A stretch of DNA of 8,148 bases from Pseudomonadota bacterium (lineage in GTDB: Bacteria > Pseudomonadota > Gammaproteobacteria > Burkholderiales > Burkholderiaceae_C). A model generated the notes under the pieces. The model ran no database searches and was not told the origin of the DNA. It saw only the letters and a list, made by a program, of their open reading frames with translations. Position numbers and translations under genes: made by a program. Where the stretch lies: NCBI GenBank assembly GCA_023410975.1, contig JAEYPG010000190.1, forward strand, positions 1 to 8,148, in the 5' to 3' direction. Positions 1-7,791 of the stretch are shown here, one piece after another (position 1 is the stretch's first letter; each line of letters starts with the position of its first letter).

Positions 1-189
1 GCGCAGCGCCTTGGTGGCCTGCGCATAGGCCGGATAGTCCGTGCCGGTGATCAGCAGCAGCGCCACCACGAGCGCGGTGCCGGTGAGCACCGGCAGGCAC
101 AGCAGGTGGTGGCCGCTGCGCCGGAACAGCCGCAGCGCCAGCGCGTAGGCCGCCAGCGTCCACAGCGGCCAGGCCAGCGCGGCGATCAT
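1..189 (-). CDS. lrgB: LrgB-family membrane protein, N-terminal part (cut by left window edge)
   Basis: Only the first 63 codons are visible; the frame stays open to base 1. The peptide begins MIAALAWPLWTLAAYALALR and has two hydrophobic stretches (about residues 3-20 and 29-48) separated by a short basic loop (FRRSG), followed by TDYPAYAQATKALR. This matches the start of LrgB/YohK-type inner-membrane proteins, which are usually about 230-240 residues, so roughly three quarters lies outside the window. LrgA/LrgB pairs were first described as holin/antiholin-like modulators of murein hydrolase activity; several homologues are now regarded as carriers of pyruvate or other small organic acids. 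The start codon overlaps the lrgA stop as ATGA (186-189), which supports the start and implies coupled translation. No strong ribosome binding site precedes it. The call rests mainly on position directly after lrgA plus the membrane pattern. Confidence 0.82.
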   Translation of the reverse strand, partial: MIAALAWPLWTLAAYALALRLFRRSGHHLLCLPVLTGTALVVALLLITGTDYPAYAQATKALR

Positions 190-577
190 GGCTGCCGGCG
201 CCGCAGCAGGCGCTGCAGCGTCCAGGCCGTCACCCCCACCGTCAGCAGAGTGGCGGCCACCGCGGTCAGGATGAACACGCCGGCATGCCGCGACAGCAGG
301 CCCACGTACAGGCTCACCGCGGCCACCGAGGGAATCAGCAGCAGCATCAGGTGGCGCAGCAGCGGGGCCGTCAGCGTCTCCAGGCTCTCGGGCACGCCGC
401 CGCGCAGGCACAGCAGCGCCAGCAGCATCAGCAGGCCCAGCACCGAGCCCGACACGGGCCAGCCGGTGCGGTCCACGATCGTGTCGCCGAGCCACTGCAG
501 CCCGCCCAGCAGGGCCGCGGCGGCGAACAGCTTCAGCAGGCGCATGCCGCCGAGGGGCAGGGCTTTGGAGGTGTCCT

Positions 578-581
<4 letters not shown>
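186..581 (-). CDS. lrgA: CidA/LrgA family holin-like membrane protein
   Basis: A 131-residue protein of normal size for the CidA/LrgA (YohJ) family. It has four predicted membrane segments at about residues 13-31, 43-60, 73-94 and 100-121, and a basic C-terminus (QRLLRRRQP) as expected for a cytoplasmic tail. Family features visible are WPVSGSVLGLLMLLALL around 41-57 (the usual P-G-x-x-x-G-x-x-L pattern), the LxxLTAPLLRHLMLLLIPSVAAV stretch at about 67-89, and a final hydrophobic helix. It acts in the inner membrane with LrgB, either as a holin/antiholin-type regulator of autolysis or as a subunit of an organic-acid transporter; the sequence does not decide between these. Its ATG overlaps the ccoG stop (ATGA, 578-581) and its stop overlaps the lrgB start (ATGA, 186-189). 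I see no convincing Shine-Dalgarno, consistent with translational coupling. The cidA versus lrgA name is a convention here, not a resolved orthology. Confidence 0.88.
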
Positions 582-2019
<1,438 letters not shown>

Positions 2020-2023
<4 letters not shown>

Positions 2024-3084
2024 GCGGGGCTCCGGGCGTGCGACAGCGGGGACCGGACGTCGCCGGTGTCCGGACGCAGAAGGGAAAGGAACTGGATTTC
2101 GCCGGTGCGGCGCGCGCAGCCGCCGTCCTCGCCAGCGAGCACGGCCTCGGCGCCCACGGCCTGCTGCTCGGCCTGCACGGCCGCCTGGGCCAGCTCGACG
2201 AAGCGCGAGCGCAGCTTGAGCAGCGCCGCGGTGTCCTGGAGGAAGCGGCCGTCCTGCCACCCATCGCGCAGGGCCGCGCGGTTTTCCAGGAGGAGCGCGT
2301 CCAGCCGCTCCAGGGCGGCACGGCGCGCGCCGGCCCCCGCGCCGCCGTGGGCCTCAGCCGCGGACAAGGCGGCGCGAGCCACGCCGAGGGCCATGCCGCA
2401 CTGCAGGGCCAGCAGGCGCGGCAGCAGATCCCGCATCAGCATCGCGCCGTTGACGTGCAGCAGCTCGTCCTCGCGGAAGTGCACCTGCTCCAGGCGCAGC
2501 GCCGCCGCGCGGATGCTGCGCACGCCGGCGGTGCCCAGGTCGGGCGTGCGCGTGAGGCCGTTCTCCTCGCTGCCGAGCATGACGAACGCGAACTGCTTCA
2601 AGCACTGGAAAGCCACCGGCACGGCCACGGCGTAGCCGTCGTGCTGCAGGTTGGCAACCCAGGACAGCCGGCCGCTGAGCTTCCAGCCGCGCGGCGTCTC
2701 GATGCCCTGCACCGGCAGCGGCGTGCCGTGGGCGAGATGCGCGAAGGCGCCGGACAGGCCCGCGGCACCGGCCAACCGGCCTTCCTCCACCGCAGGCAGC
2801 AAGTGCTCGCGCAACGCCACGTTGTGGCTCAGCCGCAGCGCCTCGATGAAGCTGCGCTGGGAGTACAGGACGAAGCCCGCTGCCAGCGACTCCGAGCACA
2901 CCTCGGCCAGCGCGTCCACGGCCTCGTCAAGCGCGATGCCCTCCTGCAGCAGGCCGGCCTTGGCCAGCAAGGGCAGCAGCGCCGCGGCGTGCCGGGTCGT
3001 GCGGTCCAGGCTGGGAGCGTGTTCCCGCAGCCACTGGCGGCTGGACAGGGAGAGTGCCGTGACGGCGGAGAGGGTGTCGTGCAT
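2020..3084 (-). CDS. Acyl-CoA dehydrogenase-like flavoprotein, probably atypical
   Basis: A 354-residue protein with the three-part layout of the acyl-CoA dehydrogenase superfamily: an N-terminal helical part (1-105, with LLPLLAKAGLL at 37-47 and the SLAAGFVLYSQRSFIEAL helix at 66-83), a central beta domain (106-210, with GLSGAFAHL, GWKLSGRLSWVANL at 133-146, and GVRSIRAAALRLEQVHF at 187-203), and a C-terminal helical part (211-354). It is somewhat shorter than the usual 380 or so residues. I cannot find the Tyr-Glu-Gly type active-site glutamate of classical acyl-CoA dehydrogenases; the corresponding end reads ARRTGEIQFLSLLRP (324-338) followed by a short polar tail. It may therefore belong to the divergent branch that includes flavin monooxygenases such as DszC, or have a non-catalytic or oxidase role. 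Substrate unknown. It is the first gene of a coupled operon with ccoG (ATGA, 2020-2023) and is divergent from a MocR-type regulator. The ATG lacks a well-placed Shine-Dalgarno (AGGA lies about 13 bases upstream), so the exact start is less certain. Confidence 0.8.
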
Positions 3085-3189
3085 GGGTCCGGACCGGTTC
3101 CTGGGCAGTGCCTTCCGCCGGGACAGAAGGCCGCACCGTGAGCGATGAGGCCGGACTGTGCCGGGGCGGAACTGATTTGGTAAGACTCA

Positions 3190-3219
3190 GAATCTGCTTC
3201 AAATGACCGTATCAGATTC
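3190..3219. promoter_or_regulatory. Inverted repeat, candidate operator
   Basis: GAATCTG at 3190-3196 and CAGATTC at 3213-3219 form a perfect 7-base inverted repeat with a 16-base spacer, so the half-sites are about 23 bases centre to centre, close to two helical turns. That spacing suits a dimeric regulator bound to one face of the DNA. It lies in the AT-richer middle of the divergent region. That the neighbouring MocR-type protein binds it is inference. Confidence 0.4.
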
Positions 3220-3245
3220 GGTTTTCGAGGCCATTTGCTGCGCTG

Positions 3246-3272
3246 GGTGGCATATCAGTACAGTGGGCCACC
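3246..3272. promoter_or_regulatory. Second inverted repeat, candidate operator near the regulator start
   Basis: GGTGGC at 3246-3251 and GCCACC at 3267-3272 form a perfect 6-base inverted repeat around a 15-base spacer containing ATCAGTACAGTG. The site ends 32 bases before the regulator start codon, where it could overlap the promoter or the 5' leader. It could be an autoregulatory operator or a leader hairpin. Six-base repeats arise easily by chance in GC-rich DNA, so support is modest. Confidence 0.3.
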
Positions 3273-3292
3273 ATTGAAAACAGAGCAGATCA

Positions 3293-3297
3293 GGGAG
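3293..3297 (+). promoter_or_regulatory. Ribosome binding site of the MocR-type regulator
   Basis: GGGAG with 7 bases between it and the ATG at 3305. It is the best-placed Shine-Dalgarno in the frame and fixes the start of the regulator; the encoded N-terminus then matches the usual start of the GntR winged-helix domain. Confidence 0.7.
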
Positions 3298-3304
3298 CCT
3301 CGCC

Positions 3305-4723
3305 ATGAAGCGGTACGAGCAGTACGCGGACGAGATCGCCGAGCTGATACGCACGCAGGTGCTGCGCTCGGGCGACCGGCTGCCCTCGGTGCGGCAGGCC
3401 AGCAGCAGCCGCAAGATCAGCCCCTCCACGGTGTTCGAGGCCTATTACCTGCTGGAAGCGCGCGGACTGATCCAGGCCCGTCCCCGCTCGGGCTACTACG
3501 TCAATGCGCTGCGCAGCGCCGGCGCCAACGAGCCCACGACGGCGCAGCCGGCCGCGCAATCGAGCCACGTGGAGATCAGCGAGCTGGTGTTCCAGGTGCT
3601 GGGCTCGACGCGGCAGGCCGACGTGGTGCCGCTGGGCTCGGCCTTTCCGAGCCCGCAGCTCTTTCCGCTGGAGAAGCTCGCGCGCAGCCTCTCGCCGGCC
3701 ATGCGCGGGCTCAACCCGCAGCGCATCGTCGAGGAGCTGACCGAGGGCAGCGAGCGGCTGCGGCGCCAGATCGGCCTGCGCTACGTGGTGGAGGGCACGG
3801 GCATCGACGCCGGCGAGATCGTCATCACCAACGGCGCGATGGAGGCGCTCAACCTGTGCCTGCAGGCCGTCACGCGCCCCGGCGACGTGGTGGCGGTGGA
3901 GTCGCCCACCTTCTATGCCGCGCTGCAGGCGCTGGAGCGGCTGCAGCTCAAGGCGGTGGAGGTGGCCACGCACCCGCGCCACGGCATCGAGATCGACTCG
4001 CTGGCGCAGGTGCTGCGGCAGCACCCGGTGCGCGCCTGCTGGTTCATGCCCAACTTCCAGAACCCGCTGGGCAGCCTGATGCCTGAGGAGAACAAGCGGG
4101 CGCTGGTGGAGCTGCTGGCCAAGCACGAGGTGCCGCTGATCGAGGACGATGTGTACAGCGAGCTGTACCACGGGCTGCGCCGGCCGCCGCCGGCCAAGGC
4201 CTTCGACCGCCAGGGCCTGGTGATGCACTGCAGCTCCTTTTCCAAGTGCCTGGCGCCGGGCTACCGGGTGGGCTGGGCCGCGGCGGGACGCTTCGCGCAG
4301 AGGGTGCAGCGGCTCAAGCTGATGACCTCGCTGGCCACGGCCGTGCCGACGCAGGAGGCGCTCTCCGACTACCTGCAGCACGGCGGCTACGACCGCCACC
4401 TGCGCCAGCTGCGCCAGACGCTGGCCGACAGCCAGGCGCGGGCGCTGCGCGGCATCGCGAAGCACTTCCCCAAGGGCACGCGCGTGACGCGCCCGGAAGG
4501 CGGCTACTTCCTGTGGGTGGAGCTGCCGGAGCAGGTCGATGCGCTGAAACTGCACCGCCTGGCCTCGTCCCAGAACATCAGCCTGGCGCCCGGGCACATC
4601 TTTTCCGCCGACCAGCGTTTCGCACACTGCCTGCGGCTGAACTACGGCCAGGCCGGCGACGAGAGGTTCGACGACGCCCTCCGCACCATCGGCCAGCTGG
4701 CCTCGGCCCAGCTCACGGCCTGA
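3305..4723 (+). CDS. MocR-type GntR-family regulator with class I aminotransferase domain (PLP-dependent)
   Basis: A 472-residue two-domain transcription factor. Residues 1-70 are a GntR winged helix: YEQYADEIAELIRTQVLRSG, then DRLPSVRQ at 24-31, SRKISPSTVFEAYYLLEARGL at 35-55 as the recognition region, and ARPRSGYYV at 58-66 as the wing. A linker (about 70-100) leads to an aminotransferase class I fold. PLP-site features are present: TNGAMEALNLCL at 175-186, PNFQNPLG with Asn253, IEDDVYSELY with Asp281/282 and Tyr284, SFSK with the Schiff-base Lys314, RVGW with Arg321, and the late substrate-carboxylate Arg444 in LRLNYG. The fold is therefore likely to bind PLP as an effector sensor; aminotransferase activity is usually low or absent in this group. 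Known relatives include PdxR, GabR and TauR, but nothing here identifies the ligand. It is divergent from the acyl-CoA-dehydrogenase-like operon and 18 bases upstream of a cytochrome gene, so it could regulate either or both. Confidence 0.92.
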   Translation: MKRYEQYADEIAELIRTQVLRSGDRLPSVRQASSSRKISPSTVFEAYYLLEARGLIQARPRSGYYVNALRSAGANEPTTAQPAAQSSHVEISELVFQVLGSTRQADVVPLGSAFPSPQLFPLEKLARSLSPAMRGLNPQRIVEELTEGSERLRRQIGLRYVVEGTGIDAGEIVITNGAMEALNLCLQAVTRPGDVVAVESPTFYAALQALERLQLKAVEVATHPRHGIEIDSLAQVLRQHPVRACWFMPNFQNPLGSLMPEENKRALVELLAKHEVPLIEDDVYSELYHGLRRPPPAKAFDRQGLVMHCSSFSKCLAPGYRVGWAAAGRFAQRVQRLKLMTSLATAVPTQEALSDYLQHGGYDRHLRQLRQTLADSQARALRGIAKHFPKGTRVTRPEGGYFLWVELPEQVDALKLHRLASSQNISLAPGHIFSADQRFAHCLRLNYGQAGDERFDDALRTIGQLASAQLTA

Positions 4724-4741
4724 GCCCTTCCAAGCCCTGCC

Positions 4742-5488
4742 ATGACTGCAAACCTGCACCAGCCCTTCCACAAGCCGAGGGCGCACAAGACCCGTCTCTT
4801 CCTTGCTGCCGTGCTTGGCGCACTGCTGCCGGGGTTCGCCGCCGCCCAGGCCTCCGGCGCACAAGTCCCCGACACCATGGCGCAGCGCATGCAGGCCTGC
4901 ACGGTCTGCCACGGCAAGGAGGGGCGCGCCACCAATGAAGGCTACTTTCCGCGCATTGCCGGCAAGCCGGCCGGTTACCTCTACAACCAGCTGCTGAACT
5001 TCCGAGAGGGCCGCCGCCACAACGCCACGATGGCCTACCTGGTAGAGCACCTCTCGGACGACTACCTGCGCGAGATCGCGCACCACTTCGCGGCGCTGGA
5101 CCTGCCCTATCCGCCGGCACAGACCAGCGGCGCCGCGCGCTCGCAGCTGGAGCTGGGCGCGCAGCTGGTGCGGCAGGGCGACCCGGGCCGCGGCATCCCG
5201 GCCTGCGTCGCCTGCCATGGCCAGAAGATGACCGGTGTCGAGCCCGCCATGCCGGGCCTGGTGGGACTGCCGCGCGACTACGTCATGGGACAGCTCGGCG
5301 CCTGGCGGACCGGCCAGCGCCGGGCTGCCGAGCCGGACTGCATGGCGGCCATCGCCAAGCGGCTGAGCCCGCAGGACGTCAGCGCCGTGGCCGTTTGGCT
5401 GTCTTCGCAGACGCCGCCGGCCGACAGCAAGCCGGCACGGCAGCCGACGCTGCCGCTGCCCCTGGAGTGCGGGAGCGGACTCCAATGA
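4742..5488 (+). CDS. Diheme c-type cytochrome, cytochrome c4-like
   Basis: A 248-residue periplasmic protein. A basic N-terminus and hydrophobic stretch (KTRLFLAAVLGALLPGFAAA, about 16-35) form a Sec signal peptide with likely cleavage after AAA at 33-35. Two tandem cytochrome c domains follow: heme motif CTVCH at 53-57 with probable axial Met97 (HNATM), and CVACH at 155-159 with probable axial Met201 (EPDCM). The first domain carries IAGKPAGYLYNQLLNFREGRR and the second LVGLPRDYVMGQLGAWRTGQRR, the paired pattern of c4-like electron carriers. The role is electron transfer in the periplasm, probably between a dehydrogenase and a terminal oxidase. The TGA of the upstream regulator lies in the same frame, so the start must be downstream of it; ATG 4742 is the only good choice that retains the signal peptide, although no Shine-Dalgarno precedes it, suggesting coupling to the regulator. 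The stop overlaps the next start (ATGA, 5485-5488). Confidence 0.92.
   Translation: MTANLHQPFHKPRAHKTRLFLAAVLGALLPGFAAAQASGAQVPDTMAQRMQACTVCHGKEGRATNEGYFPRIAGKPAGYLYNQLLNFREGRRHNATMAYLVEHLSDDYLREIAHHFAALDLPYPPAQTSGAARSQLELGAQLVRQGDPGRGIPACVACHGQKMTGVEPAMPGLVGLPRDYVMGQLGAWRTGQRRAAEPDCMAAIAKRLSPQDVSAVAVWLSSQTPPADSKPARQPTLPLPLECGSGLQ
5472..5475 (+). promoter_or_regulatory. Ribosome binding site of the triheme cytochrome
   Basis: GGAG with 9 bases to the ATG at 5485, lying inside the end of the diheme cytochrome gene. It supports the 5485 start over an in-frame ATG at 5395, which would add 30 residues of low-complexity sequence before the membrane anchor. Confidence 0.6.
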
Positions 5489-6762
5489 GGATCACGGTGC
5501 GAAGCGCGATGCGGACTGGCCTGGGCTTGGTCGCCGTCCTGGCGACCTTGGCAGCGCTGGTGTGGTGGCTCAACGTGCGGGGGGAAGCTCCGCTCGCGGA
5601 AGCGCGCACCGGTGGCGCCGTCGATGCCGCGGCCATCGCCCGCGGGGCGTACCTGGCCCGGGCCGGCAACTGCGTGGGCTGCCACACGGCCCGGGGCGGT
5701 GAGGAGTACGCCGGCGGGCGCGGCATCGAGACGCCCTTCGGCGTCGTGTACGCGCCCAACCTCACGCCCGACCGCGAAACGGGCCTGGGCGCGTGGACCG
5801 AGGCCGAGTTCTGGCGTGCCCTGCACCATGGCCGCTCCAGGGACGGCCGGCTGCTGTACCCGGCCTTCCCATACCCGAGCTACACGCAGGTTACGCGCGA
5901 GGACTCGGCCGCGCTCCACGCCTTCCTGCAGAGCCTGCCACCCGTGCGCCAGCCGAACCGGCCGCACGAGCTGCGGTTTCCGTACAACCTGCAGGCCTCG
6001 CTGGCGGTGTGGCGGGCCCTGTTCTTCCGCGCGCAGGCGTTCCAGCCGGACCCGGGCCGGACAGCGGAGTGGAACCGCGGCAGCTACCTGGTGCAGGGGC
6101 TGGGCCACTGCGTCGCGTGCCACTCCGGCCGCAACTGGCTGGGCGCCACCAACGGTGATGGCGAGCTGGGCGGCGGCCTGATCCCGATGCAGCACTGGTA
6201 TGCGCCGTCGCTGACGGCGGGACACGAGGCTGGCGTCGGCGACTGGAGCACCGAGGAGATCGGCGCGCTGCTGGCGACCGGCTTCTCCCCGCGCGGCACC
6301 GCCATGGGCCCGATGGCGGAAGTCGTCTACCGCAGCACCCAGTACCTGAGCGCGGAAGACGTGCGCGCGATGGCGGTCTACCTCAAGGCGCTGCCGCAGG
6401 CCAATGTGAAGAAGGAACCGGTCGAGCCCGCCCCGGCCGATCTCATGCGCCTGGGCGCGAAGGTCTACGGCGACCAATGCGCCGCCTGCCACGGCGACCG
6501 CGGCGAGGGCGTGGCGAAGGCCTATCCGCCGCTGGCCGGGAACGGGGCGGCGACGATGGCGTCGCCCAACAACCTGATCAAGGCCGTGCTGCACGGCGGG
6601 TTCCCGCCCGCCACGCAAGGCAATCCGAGGCCCTTCGGCATGCCGCCGTTCAAGCAGGTCCTGTCGGACGGTGAAGTGGCCGCCGTCGCGACTTACGTGC
6701 GGCAGTCCTGGGGCAACCAGGCAGCGGCCGTGTCGGCGCTGGACGTGCACCGGGCGCGCTGA
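5485..6762 (+). CDS. Membrane-anchored triheme c-type cytochrome, dehydrogenase electron-transfer subunit type
   Basis: A 425-residue protein with one N-terminal hydrophobic segment (about 11-29, GLGLVAVLATLAALVWW) that serves as signal and probably as membrane anchor, as no clear cleavage site follows. Three cytochrome c domains follow, with heme motifs CVGCH (63-67), CVACH (209-213) and CAACH (332-336). The order and landmark sequences (GRGIETPFGVVYAPNLTPD at 78-96, LYPAFPYPSYTQVT, FSPRGTAMGPMAEVV, PFGMPPFKQVLSD) are those of the triheme subunits of membrane-bound alcohol, gluconate and molybdenum-type aldehyde dehydrogenases. Probable axial methionines are Met277 (GPMAEVV) for heme II and Met386 (FGMPPF) for heme III. 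In the first domain the YPAFPYPSY segment has Phe128, so that heme's sixth ligand is unclear. It would collect electrons from a periplasmic dehydrogenase and feed quinone or a downstream cytochrome such as the adjacent diheme protein. No catalytic dehydrogenase subunit is encoded nearby in the window. Confidence 0.92.
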   Translation: MRITVRSAMRTGLGLVAVLATLAALVWWLNVRGEAPLAEARTGGAVDAAAIARGAYLARAGNCVGCHTARGGEEYAGGRGIETPFGVVYAPNLTPDRETGLGAWTEAEFWRALHHGRSRDGRLLYPAFPYPSYTQVTREDSAALHAFLQSLPPVRQPNRPHELRFPYNLQASLAVWRALFFRAQAFQPDPGRTAEWNRGSYLVQGLGHCVACHSGRNWLGATNGDGELGGGLIPMQHWYAPSLTAGHEAGVGDWSTEEIGALLATGFSPRGTAMGPMAEVVYRSTQYLSAEDVRAMAVYLKALPQANVKKEPVEPAPADLMRLGAKVYGDQCAACHGDRGEGVAKAYPPLAGNGAATMASPNNLIKAVLHGGFPPATQGNPRPFGMPPFKQVLSDGEVAAVATYVRQSWGNQAAAVSALDVHRAR

Positions 6763-6778
6763 ACGGGCGATGCCAACA

Positions 6779-6806
6779 TTGCCGGCTGCCAGCGCCGGGC
6801 CGGCAA
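6779..6806. terminator. Hairpin in the convergent gap, possible bidirectional terminator
   Basis: TTGCCGGC at 6779-6786 and GCCGGCAA at 6799-6806 are perfect 8-base complements around a 12-base loop. The hairpin lies in the 54-base space between two convergent genes, which is the place for a shared terminator. Neither side has a T-tract, so it is not a canonical intrinsic terminator; it may instead protect transcript ends or act together with Rho. Confidence 0.5.
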
Positions 6807-6816
6807 GCCGATGCCG

Positions 6817-7791
6817 TCACAGGTCCAGCACCAGCCGCGGCGACTTGGAGCGCGAGCAACAGGGCGTGAACTGGTCGTTGGCCGCCTGCTCCTCGGGCGT
6901 GAGGTACGCATCGCGGTGGTCCACCTCGCCCTGCAGCACGCGCGTGAGGCAAGTGCCGCACACGCCCTGCTCGCACGACACCATGATCTCCACGCCCGCT
7001 TCCGAGAGGGCCTGCGTCACGGTCTTGTCCGGGGCGATGGCGATGACGCGGCCCGAGCTCGCGAGCTGCACCTCGAAGCTGCCGTCGTCCGCGCGCGGCG
7101 CGGCATCCGCACCGGCGAAGAACTCCCAGTGCAACTGCTCCTCGGCCCAACCCTGTTCACGGGCCGTGGCCAGCACTGCATCCATGAAGCCCTTGGGGCC
7201 GCAGACGTAGAGGTGCGTGCCGGCCTCGGGCTTCGCCAGCACGGCGCCCAGGTCGAGTTTCTGCGCCGCGGCGCCGTCGTCGAAATGGAACTGCACCTGG
7301 CCCGCGAAGGACGCGCCCTGGATGCGGTCGACGAAGGCCGCGCGCTCGCGCGAGCGCGCGGCGTAGTGCATCTTGAAGTCCGCGCCCATGACGGCCAGGC
7401 GCTCGGCCATGCACAGGATCGGCGTCACGCCGATGCCGCCGGCCAGCAGCAGGCTCTTCTTCGCCTCGTGCGCCAGCGCGAAGTGGTTCTTCGGCGCGCT
7501 GATGGTGAGCGTGTCGCCCTCCTTCACCGCGTCGTGCACGGCCGCGGAGCCGCCGCGCGAGGCCGGGTCGCGCAGCACGGCGACGAGGTAGCGGTGCGTC
7601 TCGGCCGGGTCGTTGCACAGCGAGTACTGCCGCACCACGCCGCCGGGCAGGTGCACGTCCACGTGCGAGCCGGCGGAGAAGCCCGGCAGTGCCGCACCGT
7701 CCGCGCTCACCAGCTCCAGGCTGCAGATGTCCGTGGCCTCGTCGGTCTTGCGGGCCACGCGCACGCTCAGGGTGGCGGCGGCGGTGCTCAT
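6817..7791 (-). CDS. PDR/VanB-family oxidoreductase, reductase of a Rieske oxygenase
   Basis: A 324-residue soluble reductase with the three-domain order of the phthalate dioxygenase reductase/VanB family: an FMN-binding barrel first (1-105, with RQYSLCND at 54-61 as the flavin-binding motif), an NAD-binding domain (110-225, with GGIGVTPI at 118-125, YAARSRERAAF at 143-153 and CGPKGFMDAV at 197-206), and a C-terminal plant-type [2Fe-2S] domain (about 237-324). The cluster ligands are Cys273, Cys278 and Cys281 in CEQGVCGTC and Cys311 in TPCCSRS. It takes electrons from NADH and passes them one at a time to the Rieske centre of its oxygenase partner, encoded just upstream in the same operon with an ATGA overlap (7788-7791). 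A GGAG on the minus strand (7800-7803) is 8 bases from the start. All key residues are present. It is close to vanillate demethylase reductase in type, but the substrate of the system cannot be read from this subunit. Confidence 0.94.
   Translation of the reverse strand: MSTAAATLSVRVARKTDEATDICSLELVSADGAALPGFSAGSHVDVHLPGGVVRQYSLCNDPAETHRYLVAVLRDPASRGGSAAVHDAVKEGDTLTISAPKNHFALAHEAKKSLLLAGGIGVTPILCMAERLAVMGADFKMHYAARSRERAAFVDRIQGASFAGQVQFHFDDGAAAQKLDLGAVLAKPEAGTHLYVCGPKGFMDAVLATAREQGWAEEQLHWEFFAGADAAPRADDGSFEVQLASSGRVIAIAPDKTVTQALSEAGVEIMVSCEQGVCGTCLTRVLQGEVDHRDAYLTPEEQAANDQFTPCCSRSKSPRLVLDL
7337..7362. repeat. Perfect 26-base palindrome inside the reductase gene
   Basis: Bases 7337-7349 and 7350-7362 are exact reverse complements with no spacer, composed almost only of G and C around a central TCGCGCGA. 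It falls over the codons for the conserved AARSRERAA segment of the reductase, so amino-acid constraint plus GC-rich codon choice may be the whole explanation. No matching copy was noticed elsewhere in the window. Confidence 0.6.

Larger units (their letters stand above)
3085..3304. promoter_or_regulatory. Divergent intergenic region between the acyl-CoA-dehydrogenase-like operon and the MocR regulator
   Basis: This 220-base gap must carry the promoters for both the leftward operon and the rightward regulator. Its central part, about 3165-3295, is clearly richer in A+T than the flanking genes. I could not pick a convincing sigma70 -35/-10 pair on either strand: TATCAG at 3210-3215 and 3253-3258 are -10-like, but neither has a good -35 partner, and TTGAAG on the minus strand (3197-3202) has no clear -10 partner. 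Two inverted repeats (listed separately) lie inside. MocR-type regulators typically bind the region between themselves and a divergent target, so autoregulation plus control of the leftward operon is plausible but inferred. Confidence 0.6.

Noticed and set aside
3086..3095. Palindrome GGTCCGGACC just before the acyl-CoA-dehydrogenase-like start codon
   Set aside because: Ten bases only, GC-rich, overlaps another short palindrome (ACCGGT) and has no repeat elsewhere; cannot be told from chance.
5395..5484. Upstream in-frame start for the triheme cytochrome
   Set aside because: It would add 30 Ala-rich residues before the membrane anchor and overlap the diheme gene by more than 90 bases; ATG 5485 has a better ribosome binding site and a 4-base overlap.
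3290..5485. Long minus-strand open frame opposite the MocR regulator and the diheme cytochrome
   Set aside because: Same low-complexity composition, no recognisable domain, and it lies entirely over two well-supported genes.
5278..6750. Minus-strand open frame opposite the triheme cytochrome
   Set aside because: Shadow of a strongly supported gene; composition biased and no motif.
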